From: Thinopyrum elongatum
Taxonomy: Eukaryota; Streptophyta; Magnoliopsida; Poales; Poaceae
DNA: 64,000 nucleotides
Assembly (NCBI GenBank): GCA_011799875.1
Contig: CM022303.1
Span: 72,596,535 to 72,660,534, forward strand
Direction: 5' to 3'
Made by a program: the position numbers and the translations under genes. Shown piece after piece: positions 45,065 through 57,904 of this stretch. The notes beneath the pieces are model-generated. The model searched no databases, was not told the origin of the DNA, and saw only the letters and a list, made by a program, of their open reading frames with translations. Numbering within the stretch: position 1 is the stretch's first letter; each line of letters opens with the position of its first letter.

Positions 45065-48000
45065 CGACTGCCTGTAGGAATCCTCCTTTCCAACTCCTTG
45101 GCTGAAGTTGAGTCTAGTCTTGAAAACCGTTTTATTAACATGGCTGTGTGGCTTACGGGCCCACGTCGCCAATGGGTGGTATTAGAATCTTTTATTCCTC
45201 TTCTTTACTCTGGGACTCTGATCTCTCTTCTATTCAGGTTAAAGATTTTATTAACTCTGACATTAGGTTCTCGTAACCACTTCATCCCGAGAGCCCCCTC
45301 ACTACAGATGATCGCTTGCTTCGCCACAAGATTCTGCAGATACTCCTCAATGTTTCCCAAGACCCTGTGCCCACTGCTTTGCAGTTCCTGACCACCGATA
45401 ATCCCCGTGAATAACATCCTTGCTGTTTGTATCTTCATCCCCAGTTGCTCTTGTTGTTACAAGTTATCCCTAATACTCTCTGTTGTTCCGAGAATCCCTT
45501 GTGCCTTCTGCTCTGCAGCTTCTTTTCGCACTGCGGATAATTCACTTACCCGGGGTCCGTTCATCCCCAGTTGTTCATGTGCTTTCCATATTACTTTGAA
45601 ATGTTATCTGATCTCCCGAGATTCCTCTGCTGCCTATTGCTCTGGAAAGTCTTGCCTGCTTGCATTATAGTTAATTCCATATGTCTAGCAATATTCATTA
45701 ATATCCTTTGTCATTGTTATTCTGACCCTATTGATTCATTATGTATGTGAGTGCTCCCTATCATCAGCTAATTCACAGAATTTGTCGTTCCGGCTCAGAC
45801 GTCATTTTGGACATGAGCTGGTTCTCAGACAATCAAGCATTGATTGCTTGTCTAACTAAGCCTGTTCAATTTACTCGTCCTTTTGCCCAGGTGAACTACT
45901 TGCCATTCCTTGCTTTGGAAATCGTGATCCCTCTGAATTTTATACTTGGGTTATTCAAGTGTTTCCTTAATCCGATGTGCTTGCCTCCCATCCTTTCTCG
46001 ATGGACTTTCATGTGGAACCAGTTGTTTAAACCTTACCCCGTTAGTTCTCACGGATCACTTGATTCCTTTTGTGGACAATTATCCGACCGATTCTTTCCT
46101 ATTCTAAGAACCTTATCGGTTCCTCCCCCATTACAAATGCCTTTGGCACTGTGGCATCCTCTACTTCTTGCCGTCTGTATATCCGCCCTGTTTGCATGGC
46201 ACGGAGAGGCAGTGCATGCTTTCTCCATAATGACCTGGGACTAATTACTGACCAGGACATGTCACGTAACCATGGGTGGAGATCTCTGCAAGACGGAACA
46301 CTAAAATTGTCCATCTAGTTCTATTCAACTTACTCATCTTTTGATCAGAGCCTCTGCTTCTGATCCTTCATCTTGGAATCATAATTCCTTTGTACTCAAG
46401 CGTCGAATTATTCCGATGTTTCTATAATCCGATGGCTTTGCATTCTTTCTTCTTCTGGTTGAGTACCGATACTCACATCAGATCCCATGTGGACCGCCAA
46501 ACCCTTGGTTGGATTAATACCCGACAGTGTCCTCATATTCAAAATCTTGTGAGTTCTTCCTCTGATACATAATGCCTTTGGTAAATTGTATCCTCTGTCT
46601 TGTCAACCATGCTCCGCTATCGAGTTTGTATTATTTGATCTGGAAGTTTGTGGTATATGTTCCTTGGATACCCCGATGGGTTGAACCTATGCCTTCCCTA
46701 ATCCGTGTGAACCTGAAAGTTTTCATGAGTCATACTACTCTCGTATTTCACCAGGTAGTTCTTCACGTTCATATAATTTTAACAGAGTAGTGAATGAAAG
46801 ATTATGCATTGGAGAAGTGGGAGTCGACCTTGAACTTTGTGTTCATGCCCATAGACACGATGTAAATCTTACCATGGAAGCTTCTCTTAAAATCAATTGT
46901 TCCCTTGATATAAGTTCATCTTGTATCTGTGGATTGATCCTTTGCGATCATGGTTCCGACCATATTTTCTCTTTGATTCCATTTCCCGGACAAGTTAAAA
47001 TACTTGTCTTCTACAGACCATTTCACCTACCATTTCACCTGTCCAACCTCTATTCTGATCTACCTTCAAGTATTGCCCCATGTTATCTCAAGGATATTGT
47101 GTCATTGCACTACCTCTTGTGAATTCTTATTGGAATGATACTCCATCACATCATTCCTAGCCTGATCGGCTATATCATTATAATGCTAACTTTAACTGTG
47201 CTACCTGGTCCTTACGCCCGGAGCAACTTCCGATGACGAGCTAAGCTTACGTCGATCTTCCTCATCTTATCATTTCACCTCGAACAACAAGCTTGATTTC
47301 GAGCTTGTGTCGTATCCGTGGTTCCAATAGCCTTTCAATTCATCATTCCTTTTGCTTGATGTCATCGCTGTTCGATTACATCTTCTTGAAACCTCTCGAC
47401 AAAATGTGTCGTGATCATCATCAATATTTTGACTTCTTCCAGGATATCAATTGAATTCATGTTAAGAAATACCACCCTTGCCCTTCGAGGATTTGTGTTA
47501 TCATCGACAACATTATTGTCTTCCCTCCAACACATAACAGAAATACTCCCCTGCTTATGTAAACACCTCGATGTAAAACTCTGTCAGTAAGACCCTGTTA
47601 CTATTGTTGATGACCTTCTGGTAACCACCGATGGACAAGAACTTTGCCTAATGGTCCGCCTCGTTCCAGCGAGTAGGAAAATGGTTCTCTTCGTCCCTCG
47701 CCCTTGGTACCAGCGTTGTTGCCCACATAACTGACAGGCTATACTCTGACATGCCTTGCTATCATATCCATGCAAGATGTCAGCCCCTTTCTACTTTTAA
47801 CCCACATGGTGGACCCATAACCCACAGTTCCACATGATCGAAATCTGACTCTCCTGTACACCCCTGTCTCCGAAGATATTCCTCACGCTTGGCTTCGTAT
47901 GTAAATCACGATCCACCTTCCTAGAGATGGTCTACTCTAGTATCAAACGCAACACTTATTTTTCGTTGCCCTGAACCCCTTTCACCTTCTGATTAGGCAT

Positions 48001-48378
48001 CAAACGATTTCTTGCTCGCTCGAAACTTCTCATGGTACCTTCTTACTTTGCTCTCGATATTTTCTTCAGTTCCAATTCGAGAGTTACTTTCCACCACATT
48101 CCCTGAGCTATCTACCAGTTAATCGACCTTGTAGAGGTTCATTCTTCCAAAATTACCCCTTATCCCTTTTCGCAGGTACGATAGAGTTCCCGAAGAAAGG
48201 ATGACGACTTCATCATGATGACCTGAAGCAGAGAAATGAAGACATCAATGTAATGGATTGACCTCTTCGAAAAGAGTAACCAAGACCGAGAACCCTCGCT
48301 AGAATTTCGTAACCAGAACCTTCCCTCTTTACTCCACCTCTTAAATCTCGGGACGAGATTTCTTGTAGTGGAGGAGAT
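45065..48378 (+). other. Element A internal domain, largely non-coding
   Basis: 3.3 kb with no intact gag or pol. The only recognisable relic is at about 45780-45880, where DVILDMSWFSDNQALIACL recalls the Gypsy protease segment with the pattern VILGMDWL..., followed by TKPVQFTRP. The frame 45741-46244 around it is open for 167 residues but otherwise unlike pol. The 3' end has CGGGACGAGATTTCTTG and a GTGGAGGAGATT polypurine tract before TGTAACACC at 48379. Confidence 0.6.
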
Positions 48379-49654
48379 TTGTAACACCCCGAGAATCATG
48401 CTATAGTAATCTCCCCCTAATGGTGGCCATGTCATCATGATTACTATGCAAATTGCCACTTGATAAAAATCAAAGTCGAATTTAAATTTAAATTTCAACT
48501 CAAATTGTTATTTCTTCAAATAGTAAAACAAAAAAGTAATCCCCATGTATGAACTAACATCATTTGAATTATTAAAATGCACCTAACCCCCTTTTAAAAC
48601 AGAGCCATCAACATCTAAATTAAATGTTTTGATTTAAATAAATAGTTACGCCTTTCAAAATAAATTGGGACTTGGTGGGCGAGCTCAACACCTTGCCTAC
48701 TATTTATGTGCCAAGTTTCATTTGCAACTAAATTCATTTAGTGTTGAAAAGAATTGGAAAACAGAGAGGAATAAATAGTAATAGAAAAGAAAAACAATAA
48801 GGTCTAAAAGAGCTCTGTGCACTTTGGCCCTTTTAACAACAGAAGAAGACCCAGCCCAACTGGGGTCATCCCCAACCCCGCTACAGGGGGTAGGGGGATC
48901 GTGGCCACCATCCACTGGCCATGGGCGCGCCATGCCGTGCGTGGCGGCCATCCGGCACACCCCCGGCGCCCTACAAAACACCGCCGTACCCGTCGATCGA
49001 ACCCTAGCTGCACTCCCCCTCTTCCCCGCGCCGTTTACTCTCTGTCCACCACACGAATGAGCTCCACCGCGCGCCCCGCTGTCGATCCCGCGGCCACCTT
49101 CGTCCCTGCACCCCGCCAAGGTGTCTAGCAGCTCCGTTGTGATCTTCTTCATTGTCCTCCCCTTCGAGCTCGAGCCGGAGAACTCCACATCGACGGGATC
49201 GAGCTCTTCTTCCTCTTCGGTCGCCGGCACCACTTCGACTAATTGCACCGCCACTGTTGCTCCTAAGCTAACACCGAGCCCCCTTGTGCTCCTCGGTGAG
49301 CACCGCCTCCTTTCCCCTCTTCTCCCTCGGTCGCACATGTCTCCTAGCCGCTGCCCCGCAAGGTTCGGCGCTGCCGTCCGCCATGGCCGCGAGCTCGACC
49401 TAGGCGAGCTCAGCCAGGACCTGTCCGCCTCTCCGTGAGCTCTTCTGGACGAGGTCGCGCCTGCACGTGCCTCGCAGTCCTGTACGTGCTCGTGCTCGTC
49501 CACCCGTGCTCGTCGCTGCCATCCCGCACTCGCCATCGCCGCGTCTGGAGCTCCGCACCCGCGCCCATGGACCGTGCGCCTACCGCGCCCATGCGTGCCC
49601 GCCTCTGCGCCCATGTACGCGCGCCGCAGCCACATCCGCTCACTACCGGACTCG

Positions 49655-50095
49655 CCCTCTAAGCCGACGGCCCCAGGCCGTCGGCATAGGCCACTTGCCG
49701 TCGGCTTAGGTCTATGCCGACGGCAGCCGTAGGCATATCCCCGTCGGCATAGATTACGTCAGCATAGATGTGTCAGACCGTCGGCATAGAAAAGCCGTCG
49801 GCATAGGCACATATGCCGACGGCTTCCGTACGGCCGTCGGCATATCATCGCCGTCGGTAGTGATTTTCACCTGACGGCAACAGACGGCGCCGTCAAACGC
49901 GCTGACAAACCACGGGCGGCCACGTGGCAGAGATATGCCGACGGCTTGGCCGTCGGCATATCTCGGAGCGGCCACGTGGCAGAGATATGCCGACGGCCAA
50001 GCCGTCAACATACCCCTACCACGTGGCAGCCACTGGGCAGTCCTGGGCATATCTATGCCGACGGCTTTGCCGTTGGCATAGATCTGTGCTATTTT
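49655..50095. repeat. Left subterminal repeats of element E
   Basis: About fifteen copies of TGCCGACGGC or GCCGTCGGCATA in both orientations, several as palindromic pairs. Two lie in a repeated CCACGTGGCAGAGATATGCC block (49920, 49974). Such motifs are the binding sites for the TNPA-type protein in En/Spm. Confidence 0.88.
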
Positions 50096-50368
50096 TTTTT
50101 ATTTTCCCTGTTTTCTCTGTTTCAATTCATTTTTACAGCATTTCAAACCAGAAAATATGGGATTATGCAGAAATATGACAGTTCATCATCTAAACATACT
50201 CAAGATCATCGTCATCATTTAAACATACTCAAGTTCATCATTGGCGAGACTTCGTGAACATAAGTAGTGCAAGACATGGAACATCATCATCGTCATCTAA
50301 AGAAAATAACAAGTAGGAACATGAAAGGTATGACACGATGGCCACATGCACGGGTATCATCATCGACA
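50096..50368 (-). other. 3' flank of the TNPA-like gene
   Basis: AT-rich DNA between the subterminal repeats and the stop codon of the TNPA-like gene. A duplicated TTTAAACATACTCAAG-type unit lies near 50190-50235. It probably serves as 3' untranslated region. Confidence 0.5.
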
Positions 50369-52879
50369 TCAAGCAAGACCACCGCCGCCAAAACCACCAC
50401 CGCCAAAACCACCACCGCCAAGACCACCTCCGCCAAAACTGCCACCGCCAAAACCACCACCGCCAAGACCACCTCCGCCAAAACCGCCACCGCCAAGACC
50501 AGCACCACTCTGCCAGATCGGAGTGACTGGTGGGGTCGACAAAGCAGGAGTCGAGCCACTGGTCCCCTACATGTTTGAGAGAAGATTCTAACGGTAAATA
50601 TGATATGATAGTGTTGAATGAACGAGAACTAGTTTGTCAGTAGTTAGGCAAATGTACTAACCGGACTATCACTGCCTAGTGCCACCCATTCATCGAACGT
50701 GGGCACGTGTGGGGGTTCTCCCGCAGGTGGTGGTTGGGGTCCCATTTGTGGTGGATCTGTGCGGTTACTCCAAGACGCCAACATAGCCTGGATGTTAGTT
50801 AAACAAGCAAACTAGAAGGTCAGAAGGAATGAAAGTGCAAAAATTTAGCTGGATTTTAAGAGGGCAAAACTAACCGTCATCATCTGACGGTTGTAATCAT
50901 CGTTTGCCTTCACTTGTTGCAAGTACTCCCGCACCTCGAGATTCCTATGCTCGACAAAGGCCTTATATGCCTACAAGATTTAGGTTGTTTCTAAGTGAGC
51001 AATGCTGAAAATAAACTGAGAAAGTTAGAGAGAAAGAAGATAAAGGGGAAGTACTTACAGCATGCTGGCGGGCTAAGGGAGGCTGCGAACGCCCCGTACT
51101 CTCTAACTGGCTCGGGTTGGTAGCCCAAAGCCGTGTGTACGAGACCGAAGGAGTGATCAAGCCATCGAAACACGGATACCGGCCATGGGACTTCCCCTGG
51201 ATGTCCACCACCACCGTGTCATCGATTTGAGAGTGGGCGACGTCAGGAACATCCGGATGCAACCTCTGAAACTGCTGAGTGTAAGACTCCAGGTGCTCCT
51301 CGGTCTTGCCGTAGTACTGGCTCTCGCCGTCCTTGCGATCACTCCGCTCGCGGGCCAGCTTCCACGACTCAATGTCTGAGAGCGGCCTCTTCAACTTGTC
51401 CTCCTGCAATGTCAAACAGAAGTTAGCCATACATAAGAACATGACGGTAAAGAAGAACAAAAATGCATCATGCATATAGATATACCGTCATGGCCTTGAA
51501 GCCCCAGTGGTTCATGTTTCCTTGGCCGTGTGTCCCGTCTTTTCCACGGTTAGCCCGGGCCTTGCTGCTCTTGGCAGCAAACTCTGCATCGTCGCCGAGC
51601 CACCTATCCACCAAACTCACCCATCCGTCATCCTTTCCATAGCACCAACGAGGAATAACCTATGCAAATTTTGGAAGCATGACATGTGAGCATGAAACAT
51701 ATAATTGACTGCTTGAAACAATGAAAAGTCAGTAATAGTTACCTTCATGAACTGCTCCCTGTTCAAGGTAAGTCGTTGCCTCTGCGCTTGAGTTTTGGTC
51801 ATCTTTTAATGAAGGTAGGTGTGGTAGTACTGCGAGACGGCAACCCAGCGCACCTCGTACTGCAACTGACGAGCTTTCTTCTTCGCAGCCGCCAGCAAGA
51901 CCACGTCGGCTCTGGCCTTGTGCTCGTCAAGAACTGTATAGAGTTGCTGCAATCATGCATAAAACCAGAAGCAAACAAGGCATGAGTTGAGTGATTCAAT
52001 GATAAACTATGAACGAAACTGAAGACAAGTGATTCAGAAGAGAACTTACCCAAAATTTGGTGATCACGGCCTTAGCGGCCGTCCCGTACTCCGCGTGGCT
52101 GTAAGCCTCGTAGTGAGCCCAGCTCGTGGCCAAAACCCGCAGCTCCGGGTCCCTGTCTGGCCGCGGGCAGAATAGGCCTGGCCAAAACTCCTTCAACACG
52201 ACAGTGATAAGGCCGTTCGGTTTATGGCCCTTTCCATGAAGGATCCAGTTCCTGCAAAAGAATCAAAGGATTGCCATGTGTACAATAAGAAAATGTTGTC
52301 ATGTGTTGAAAATATGATTGAGAGGCGCTTACTCTGTCCCTGCAGGTTCAATGAGCCACTTGTGCGCCTCGATAGAAGGTGGTGTAGGTACTCCGGCAGT
52401 ACCACGCAGCCACCCCTTCGGAGCACCCGGCGGCAAGTCACCCCACAACTCGGGTCAACCTCCCCTCCACCACCCTCCTCGCCCTCCTCCTCCTCACCCT
52501 CCTCGGCCTCCTCCTCCTCGCCCTCCTCCTCCTCACCCTCCTCGGCCTCCTCCTCCTCGCCCTCCTCCTCCTCGCCATCAGGAACATACTCCTCCTCCTC
52601 AGACTCAGAAGGTGCCTCAGTATAGGAGGGCATCGAAGAAGACCCTCCTATTTCGGACACAGCCCGGAGTTTTTTGGCCCGGGTGCCTCTCCCCCCACCT
52701 CCTCCTCCTCTAGGGGCTCTCCCCCCACCCCCTCCTCCTCTAGGGTCTCCTCCCCCGATCCCTCGACCTCCCTGTGAGGTGTCATCATCGCGTAGTCGGG
52801 GGGGAACCTTGTGGGCTCGTCCACTCCGAGTAAGTGATTTGAATTTGTTGAGGAAACCGGCGCCGCTGGACTTGCCCAT
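50369..52879 (-). pseudogene. TNPA-like CACTA protein gene (Transposase_24 type), about eight exons, one nonsense codon
   Basis: The gene can be followed by splice signals: exon 1 from ATG 52879 to a GTAAG donor at 52332, exon 2 about 52251-52050, then about 51949-51743, 51660-51489, 51404-51061, 50971-50880, 50785-50660 and the last exon 50566-50369. Exon 1 begins MGKSSGAGFLNKFKSL and has an Arg/Gly-rich then a Glu-rich stretch. The middle exons have YVAVSQYYHTYLH-type and NHWGFKAMT segments, then KTEEHLESYTQQFQRLHPD, as in plant En/Spm proteins of this family. The C-terminus is a glycine-rich GGGGF/GGGGL repeat ending in TGA 50369-50371. An in-frame TAA at 51806-51808 truncates the product. 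The protein would bind the subterminal repeats and aid the transposase. Confidence 0.75.
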
Positions 52880-53040
52880 GATTAGCAAACCTGCATTAAC
52901 AAGAGAATAAACAATTAGTAAGGATATCAAATAGACAAGCATACGGAAAAGAACATTAATAATAGAAGAGCACATTAAGCATACAGAAAAGAACATTAAT
53001 AACAGAAGAGCACATTAAGCACATTAAGAACTTACATTTT

Positions 53041-56000
53041 CTAGAACCCATATGAATCATCACTATTGTAATCTATTTGTCGACCGGTCTCATCATCACT
53101 ATCACGCATATCTTCTTCGTTGTCTGACGGAGGTGGAGGCTCTTCCTCATTGTCGGCGTCTTCATTTAACTTTTCAAGCATAATTATGTCTCTTTGATTC
53201 ACAACTGCCTCACCATCAATCCGTGCATCGTCATCGTTTGGGTCCAGGTCAACAAAACCCAAGTCATCATCCTCCTTGTTTCGGACCACGTCATCATGTT
53301 CCTCTTGAAAGAACACTCCCTTGTATGTCATGGGGTTTATGTTGTAGTAATCATCATCATTCGGGTCCGGTAGCTTACCATGTGGCGACACCTTGAACAC
53401 AACTTCCCAACCCTTTAGGTACTCTTTCTGGCATGGGTAAGGCAGATAATATACTTGTGTGGCCTGGGTAGCAGCGATAAAGAGATCAGCTCCGGCATAG
53501 ACGGTTGATGGTTTAACTTCAACTAAACCAACAGAAGGCGTATGTCTCAGACCCTTTTTGGGGTCGAACCATCAGCATTTGAACACAGTGAGACTTAGGG
53601 GTTCGCGGCCACGTTTGAATGTAAGCTCGTATATTTTTCCTACCCTTCCGTAGTAATCTACTTTATTATCTCCTTCGGTGAAGACTCCGGTATATATAGT
53701 TTTGGGATCAGGCCGACTGTTCTGGTGCTCCTCTGTATGGAAGCGATACCCATTCACATCATACTTTTCGCATGTCATGACGGCAGGGTCAAAACCCATG
53801 GAAACCCATCTCAATTCTTCATCCATTGATTCGTTCGGATCATTTCCCTACAAGTTTAATTGAAATTATAGGGTGCATGAGTTTAATTGGAATTGTAGGG
53901 TGAAATAGGTAATAGGGAAGTGTGAAAATTTACTTTCTCCATGAACCACGCAACGAAATTTTTCCTTCCATCAGCACCCTTTCTCAGAAGAGCAAGTGCC
54001 TCCGCTTCAGTAGGAGGCAGCATTCCCGTCCACTCTTCATCAACGAATCGACTACAATAAGAAAAGCGGTATAAGAACTAGGCAAAGTGAACATAACGAA
54101 TTGACTAAAAGAATGGTGCAAAGGTATTACCTCATCCACTCATCCTCAACTTCCTTGATGTTGTGCAAGATATAGAACATGACATCCTCCCACTCATCTC
54201 GTGGCATGATATAAGGTGTCGAGCATCCAGCCCTGCCACCTTGCCCGATGAATAGAGGCAGCTTGGGTTTATACTTGGGTTCTTCTGTATTGTATCGAGA
54301 CACCATATTGTGCAGCGTGGGAACATGGTCCGGATAGTACGCTGTCCTGAGGTCTGCCACCTCCTCTAGGATAACTGCCTCAGCTATGGAAGCTTCAATC
54401 TTAGCTTTGTTTCCACATTTCTATCTCAGATGCTTGTTCTGTCTCTCAGGGCCGTACTGCCAACGATTCTGCACAGGGCCCCCCAACAATACCTCGTTCG
54501 CGAGGTGCAAAATGAGATGTGTCATCGGAGTAAAGAAGCCTGGCGGGAAGATCTTCTCTAGCTTGCATATCAACTCCGGCGCCTTCTTATGCATTTCTTT
54601 TATCATCTCAGGACATACTTCTTTAGCACAAAGCGTGCGGAATAAATGGCTTAACTCCGCAAGCACACGCCAGACACGCTCGGGAACATAGCCCCAAACC
54701 ATCAACGGCATAATCCGCTCAATCCATACATGATAGTCATGACTCTTGAGCCCGGTCACTTTGCCCGTTGAAAGATTGACCCCCTTACTTATATTCGACG
54801 AATAACCATCAGTGAACTTCACCACGTGTTTCAGCTACTTGAATGCCTCCATCTTATGATCCTTTTTAAGTACGAAGTCAGCATCTGGCTTGAACCAAGA
54901 TTTTCGACTACCTGTGGGAGGCTGCATGTCTAGACGTGGTCTATCACAAATATTCTGTTGATCGACTCTAGCATTAACATTATCCTTTGTCTTATCAAGA
55001 ATGTTGAGGATCGTGCGAAAAAGGGACTCTGCGACATTCTTTTCGGTGTGCATCATGTCGATGTTGTATGGAAGTTTGAGGTCCTTAAAATAGGGAAGCT
55101 GCGTGAAGGGGGTAATGTGAGTCCAGTTGTGCGTCTCACCATATCCTTCAAAACATTTTTCCCTTTACCTTTTCCTTTGCCCTTGCCCTCGTCTTCGCCT
55201 GTGGCTTTGCCTTTGCCTTTGCCTTTCCCTTCGCCGGCAGGCTTAAGAGCTTTCAGCTGAGCAAGCACATCCGCACCAGAAAACGTTTGAATCTCGTTTA
55301 CTTCATGGACAACTTTGCCTTTTGTGAAGTTCTTCTTGTCTTCCCTATCAGGATGGTCTGGAGGGAGGAACTATCGATGCAGGTCAAAGGCAACATACTT
55401 GCCACCCTTTTTCAGCCAAATGAAAATCAAGGCATGCATGCACACTGGGCAAGGCATCTTCCCACTTGTACACCATCCGCAGAATAGGGCATAGCCGGGA
55501 AAGTCATGCATGCAATACTGTAGCCAAACTTTCATCAAGAAATTTTTCTGTAGATGCCGGTCGTATGTCAACCTCGGGAAGTACCAAGAATGGTGCAAAT
55601 CATCCACCAACGGCTGCATAAACACACTCAAATTCTTCCCCGGATATTCAGGCCCCGGAATTATAAGCGACAGGAACATGGTCTTGCGTTGCATTATGGC
55701 GCCAGGAGGGAGATTGAGCGGAATAACAAATACGGGCCAGCAGCGGTATGGATTAGACGACATACCATATGGATTGAACCCATCACCTGATATAGCAATT
55801 CTGACATTCCCAGCCTCGGCTGCTTCCTCCAGGTATTCTATATCAAATGACTTCCATGCTTCACCTTCTGATGGATGTACAATTTTATTTGGATTGTACC
55901 TTTTCCCTTCCTTGTGCCACTTCATCATTTTGGCAGACTCCTCGGTGATGAAAAGGCGCTGCAGTCTTTTTATAAAATCAAGATACCGAAGAACCTTCAC

Positions 56001-56786
56001 AGGGATTTTTAGCTGCTGCTTCTGACCCTGCTCATCGACCACCTCAATATACTGAGAGGAACCGCACTTCCTACAGTAGTTGTCATTCGCATACTCATGC
56101 CTAAACAAAAGGCAATTCTTTGGACAAACAAGTATTTTCTCATAATCCATGGAGAGCGCCTTCATGATTTTCTTTGTAGCTTACATGGTTTTCGGCAGTT
56201 CATGGCCCTCAGGGAGGCTGTTAGCCCATACTCCCAGAAATGCTTCGAAGCAACCTCGGCTACAGCCGTACTCGGCCTTGACTGCCATCAGTTGCGAGAT
56301 GGCATTTAGCATAGAGAGCTTGGCACCCTCATAAAGAGGTTTCTTTGACGAGGCCAAGATATCCAGGAAGGCCTTTGCGGTTTCCTCCGGCTCCTCCGGT
56401 TCATTCGCTGAATGTGACGGAGGTGTCGGCTATGCAGCAAAGACATCATCTAGCATGTCTCTAACCCCATCGTCCTCATAACCAGCGATGCGTTGTCATA
56501 TCACCTCCTCTCTACCATGGTCCCGCTGGGCAAAGTTTATTGGCATATTAAAGTTTGGCATAAATCCATGCGTGCGAAGGTGCTTAGTCATCTCACTCTT
56601 ATCTCTGCGCATACGTCTCTTATATTTGGCACAGGGGCATTCTGGCACAATCCTCATTGGACTACGGAATATCCCTTTCAAAAACACATCAGTTTTCTCG
56701 ACCCACTCTGTTGTTACTTGATTCCGATGGAAAAACCCACTATACATCCACTGATTATCTGCCATCTCTGCTTTATTGGAAGCCAC
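53041..56786 (-). pseudogene. TNP2-like CACTA transposase gene with six nonsense codons and a frameshift
   Basis: Domain order is that of plant TNP2. The N-terminal transposase-associated domain is at 56786-56496 (WMYSGFF, CPCAKYKRR, HLRTHGFMP). The transposase core is at 56165-55371 (AISGDGFNPYGMSSNPYRCWPV, SLIIPGPEYPGKNLSVFMQP) and the MMHTEKNV segment near 55056. A DUF4218-like part lies at 54825-54421 (GLKSHDYHVWIERIMPL, IFPPGFFTPMTHL). A DUF4216-like end is at 53826-53041 (YDVNGYRFHTEEH, YYGRVGKIYELTF). Introns lie at about 54061-54129, 53849-53936 and elsewhere. Stops: TAG 56431-56433, TAA 56181-56183, TAG 55371-55373, TAG 54835-54837, TAG 54421-54423, TGA 53572-53574. The frame shifts near 55150 after a Gly-Lys repeat. 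The enzyme would cut the CACTA ends; this copy cannot make it. Confidence 0.85.
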
Positions 56787-56906
56787 ACAAAAAAATTAAG
56801 GATTCATTTAAATTACTCACATCAATATTTTATTTTTTACAGGGTTGACGAGAAACGACATTTAATCCACCTACATCTCTAATAGGTAAAGATGGGTCCT
56901 AATCCC

Positions 56907-57119
56907 ACCCGAGAATGTGTAGATTGAGTACGTTGTCCATGCTCTACCCCATTCCGAGACAAAATTTCGGCAGCACCTCCCCGCTGTTCTCCAAATACAC
57001 ATCTCGGCAAAATGCCGGGAGAATGTGCATCCGGAGAACAACGGGGAGGCACCGCCGAAATCCTGTCTCGGAATGGGGTAGAGCATGGACAACGTACCCA
57101 ATCTACACATCCTCGGGCT
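56907..57119. repeat. 213-bp near-perfect inverted repeat (hairpin)
   Basis: Left arm 56907 to about 57005, right arm about 57020-57119, loop of about 15 bases. The arms share GTAGATTG..TACGTTGTCCATG, CTACCCCATTCCGAGACA and CACCTCCCCG with few mismatches. It lies just upstream of the TNP2-like gene, so a transcript through it would form a long hairpin. Confidence 0.85.
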
Positions 57120-57158
57120 GTCCGTGGAAAACGCTGGACAATCCGAAAGAGCTGCGGT

Positions 57159-57188
57159 GATAAATATGCAATTGAATGCATATTTATC
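57159..57188. repeat. Perfect 12-bp stem-loop
   Basis: GATAAATATGCA-ATTGAA-TGCATATTTATC. It lies 40 bases from the large hairpin. Confidence 0.85.
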
Positions 57189-57419
57189 GATGCAACCCTT
57201 TCGGACGAGAGACGCCTAGGTTACGCGACTTGATGTGAAAATTTAATCTACTAACATGGAAAAAAAGCGGACGAGGTCATGGAATTGTTGCTCACCCTCC
57301 GATGTAGACGATGTAGTCGATCAAAGGAGAGGGATGATCGTGGACCAACACCTCCAACATCGACGATCACTCCACGAAGATGGAACACCACAAATCCTGT
57401 TAATTCCACCGAGTGAAAA

Positions 57420-57870
57420 AAATTTAGGTCATCACCTCACATTAAGCATTGACACTTTAAACTATAAAAAAAATCATATTTTGTCAAGTGTCGAATTTGG
57501 AAGCACTTATCATATCCCAATTTAGGTCATCACCTCACATTAAGCATTGACACATCAATTTTTTTAGCAAGATCATCATGATGAAATAACCACTTATCAT
57601 ATCCCAAATTTGAAGCACATCTCACATAGCTACTTTACAACATCACAAACTGAAAATAAAAGCTTCATTAACAATTTTATAAACTAAGTGACTCAAGTTG
57701 CTTTTTAACTATGATAATTCATTTTGCCGAGATTCATCCATCTAGCAACCTAACAGTAGCAAAATAATTCATTTTGCCGAGATTCATCCATCCATCTAAG
57801 ACACATACAACATTCATCCATCTAGCAACCTAACAACATCCAACATCCATCCATGCATCCATTCATACAT
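57420..57870. repeat. AT-rich short direct repeats upstream of TNP2-like gene
   Basis: AATTTAGGTCATCACCTCAC recurs at about 57420 and 57521, CACTTATCATATCCCA at about 57504 and 57590, and ATTCATTTTGCCGAGATTCA at about 57717 and 57766. CATCCATC units follow. No coding frame is seen. Confidence 0.75.
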
Positions 57871-57904
57871 CCAACAGTAGCTAAATAATGCAAAAAATGA
57901 AAAA

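Noticed and set aside
50267..50591. Plus-strand frames with KTTTAKTT-like repeats
   Set aside because: Other-strand reading of the glycine-rich repeat of the TNPA-like last exon.
52224..52713. Plus-strand Pro/Ser-rich frames
   Set aside because: Shadows of the Glu-rich exon 1 of the TNPA-like gene, read on the other strand.
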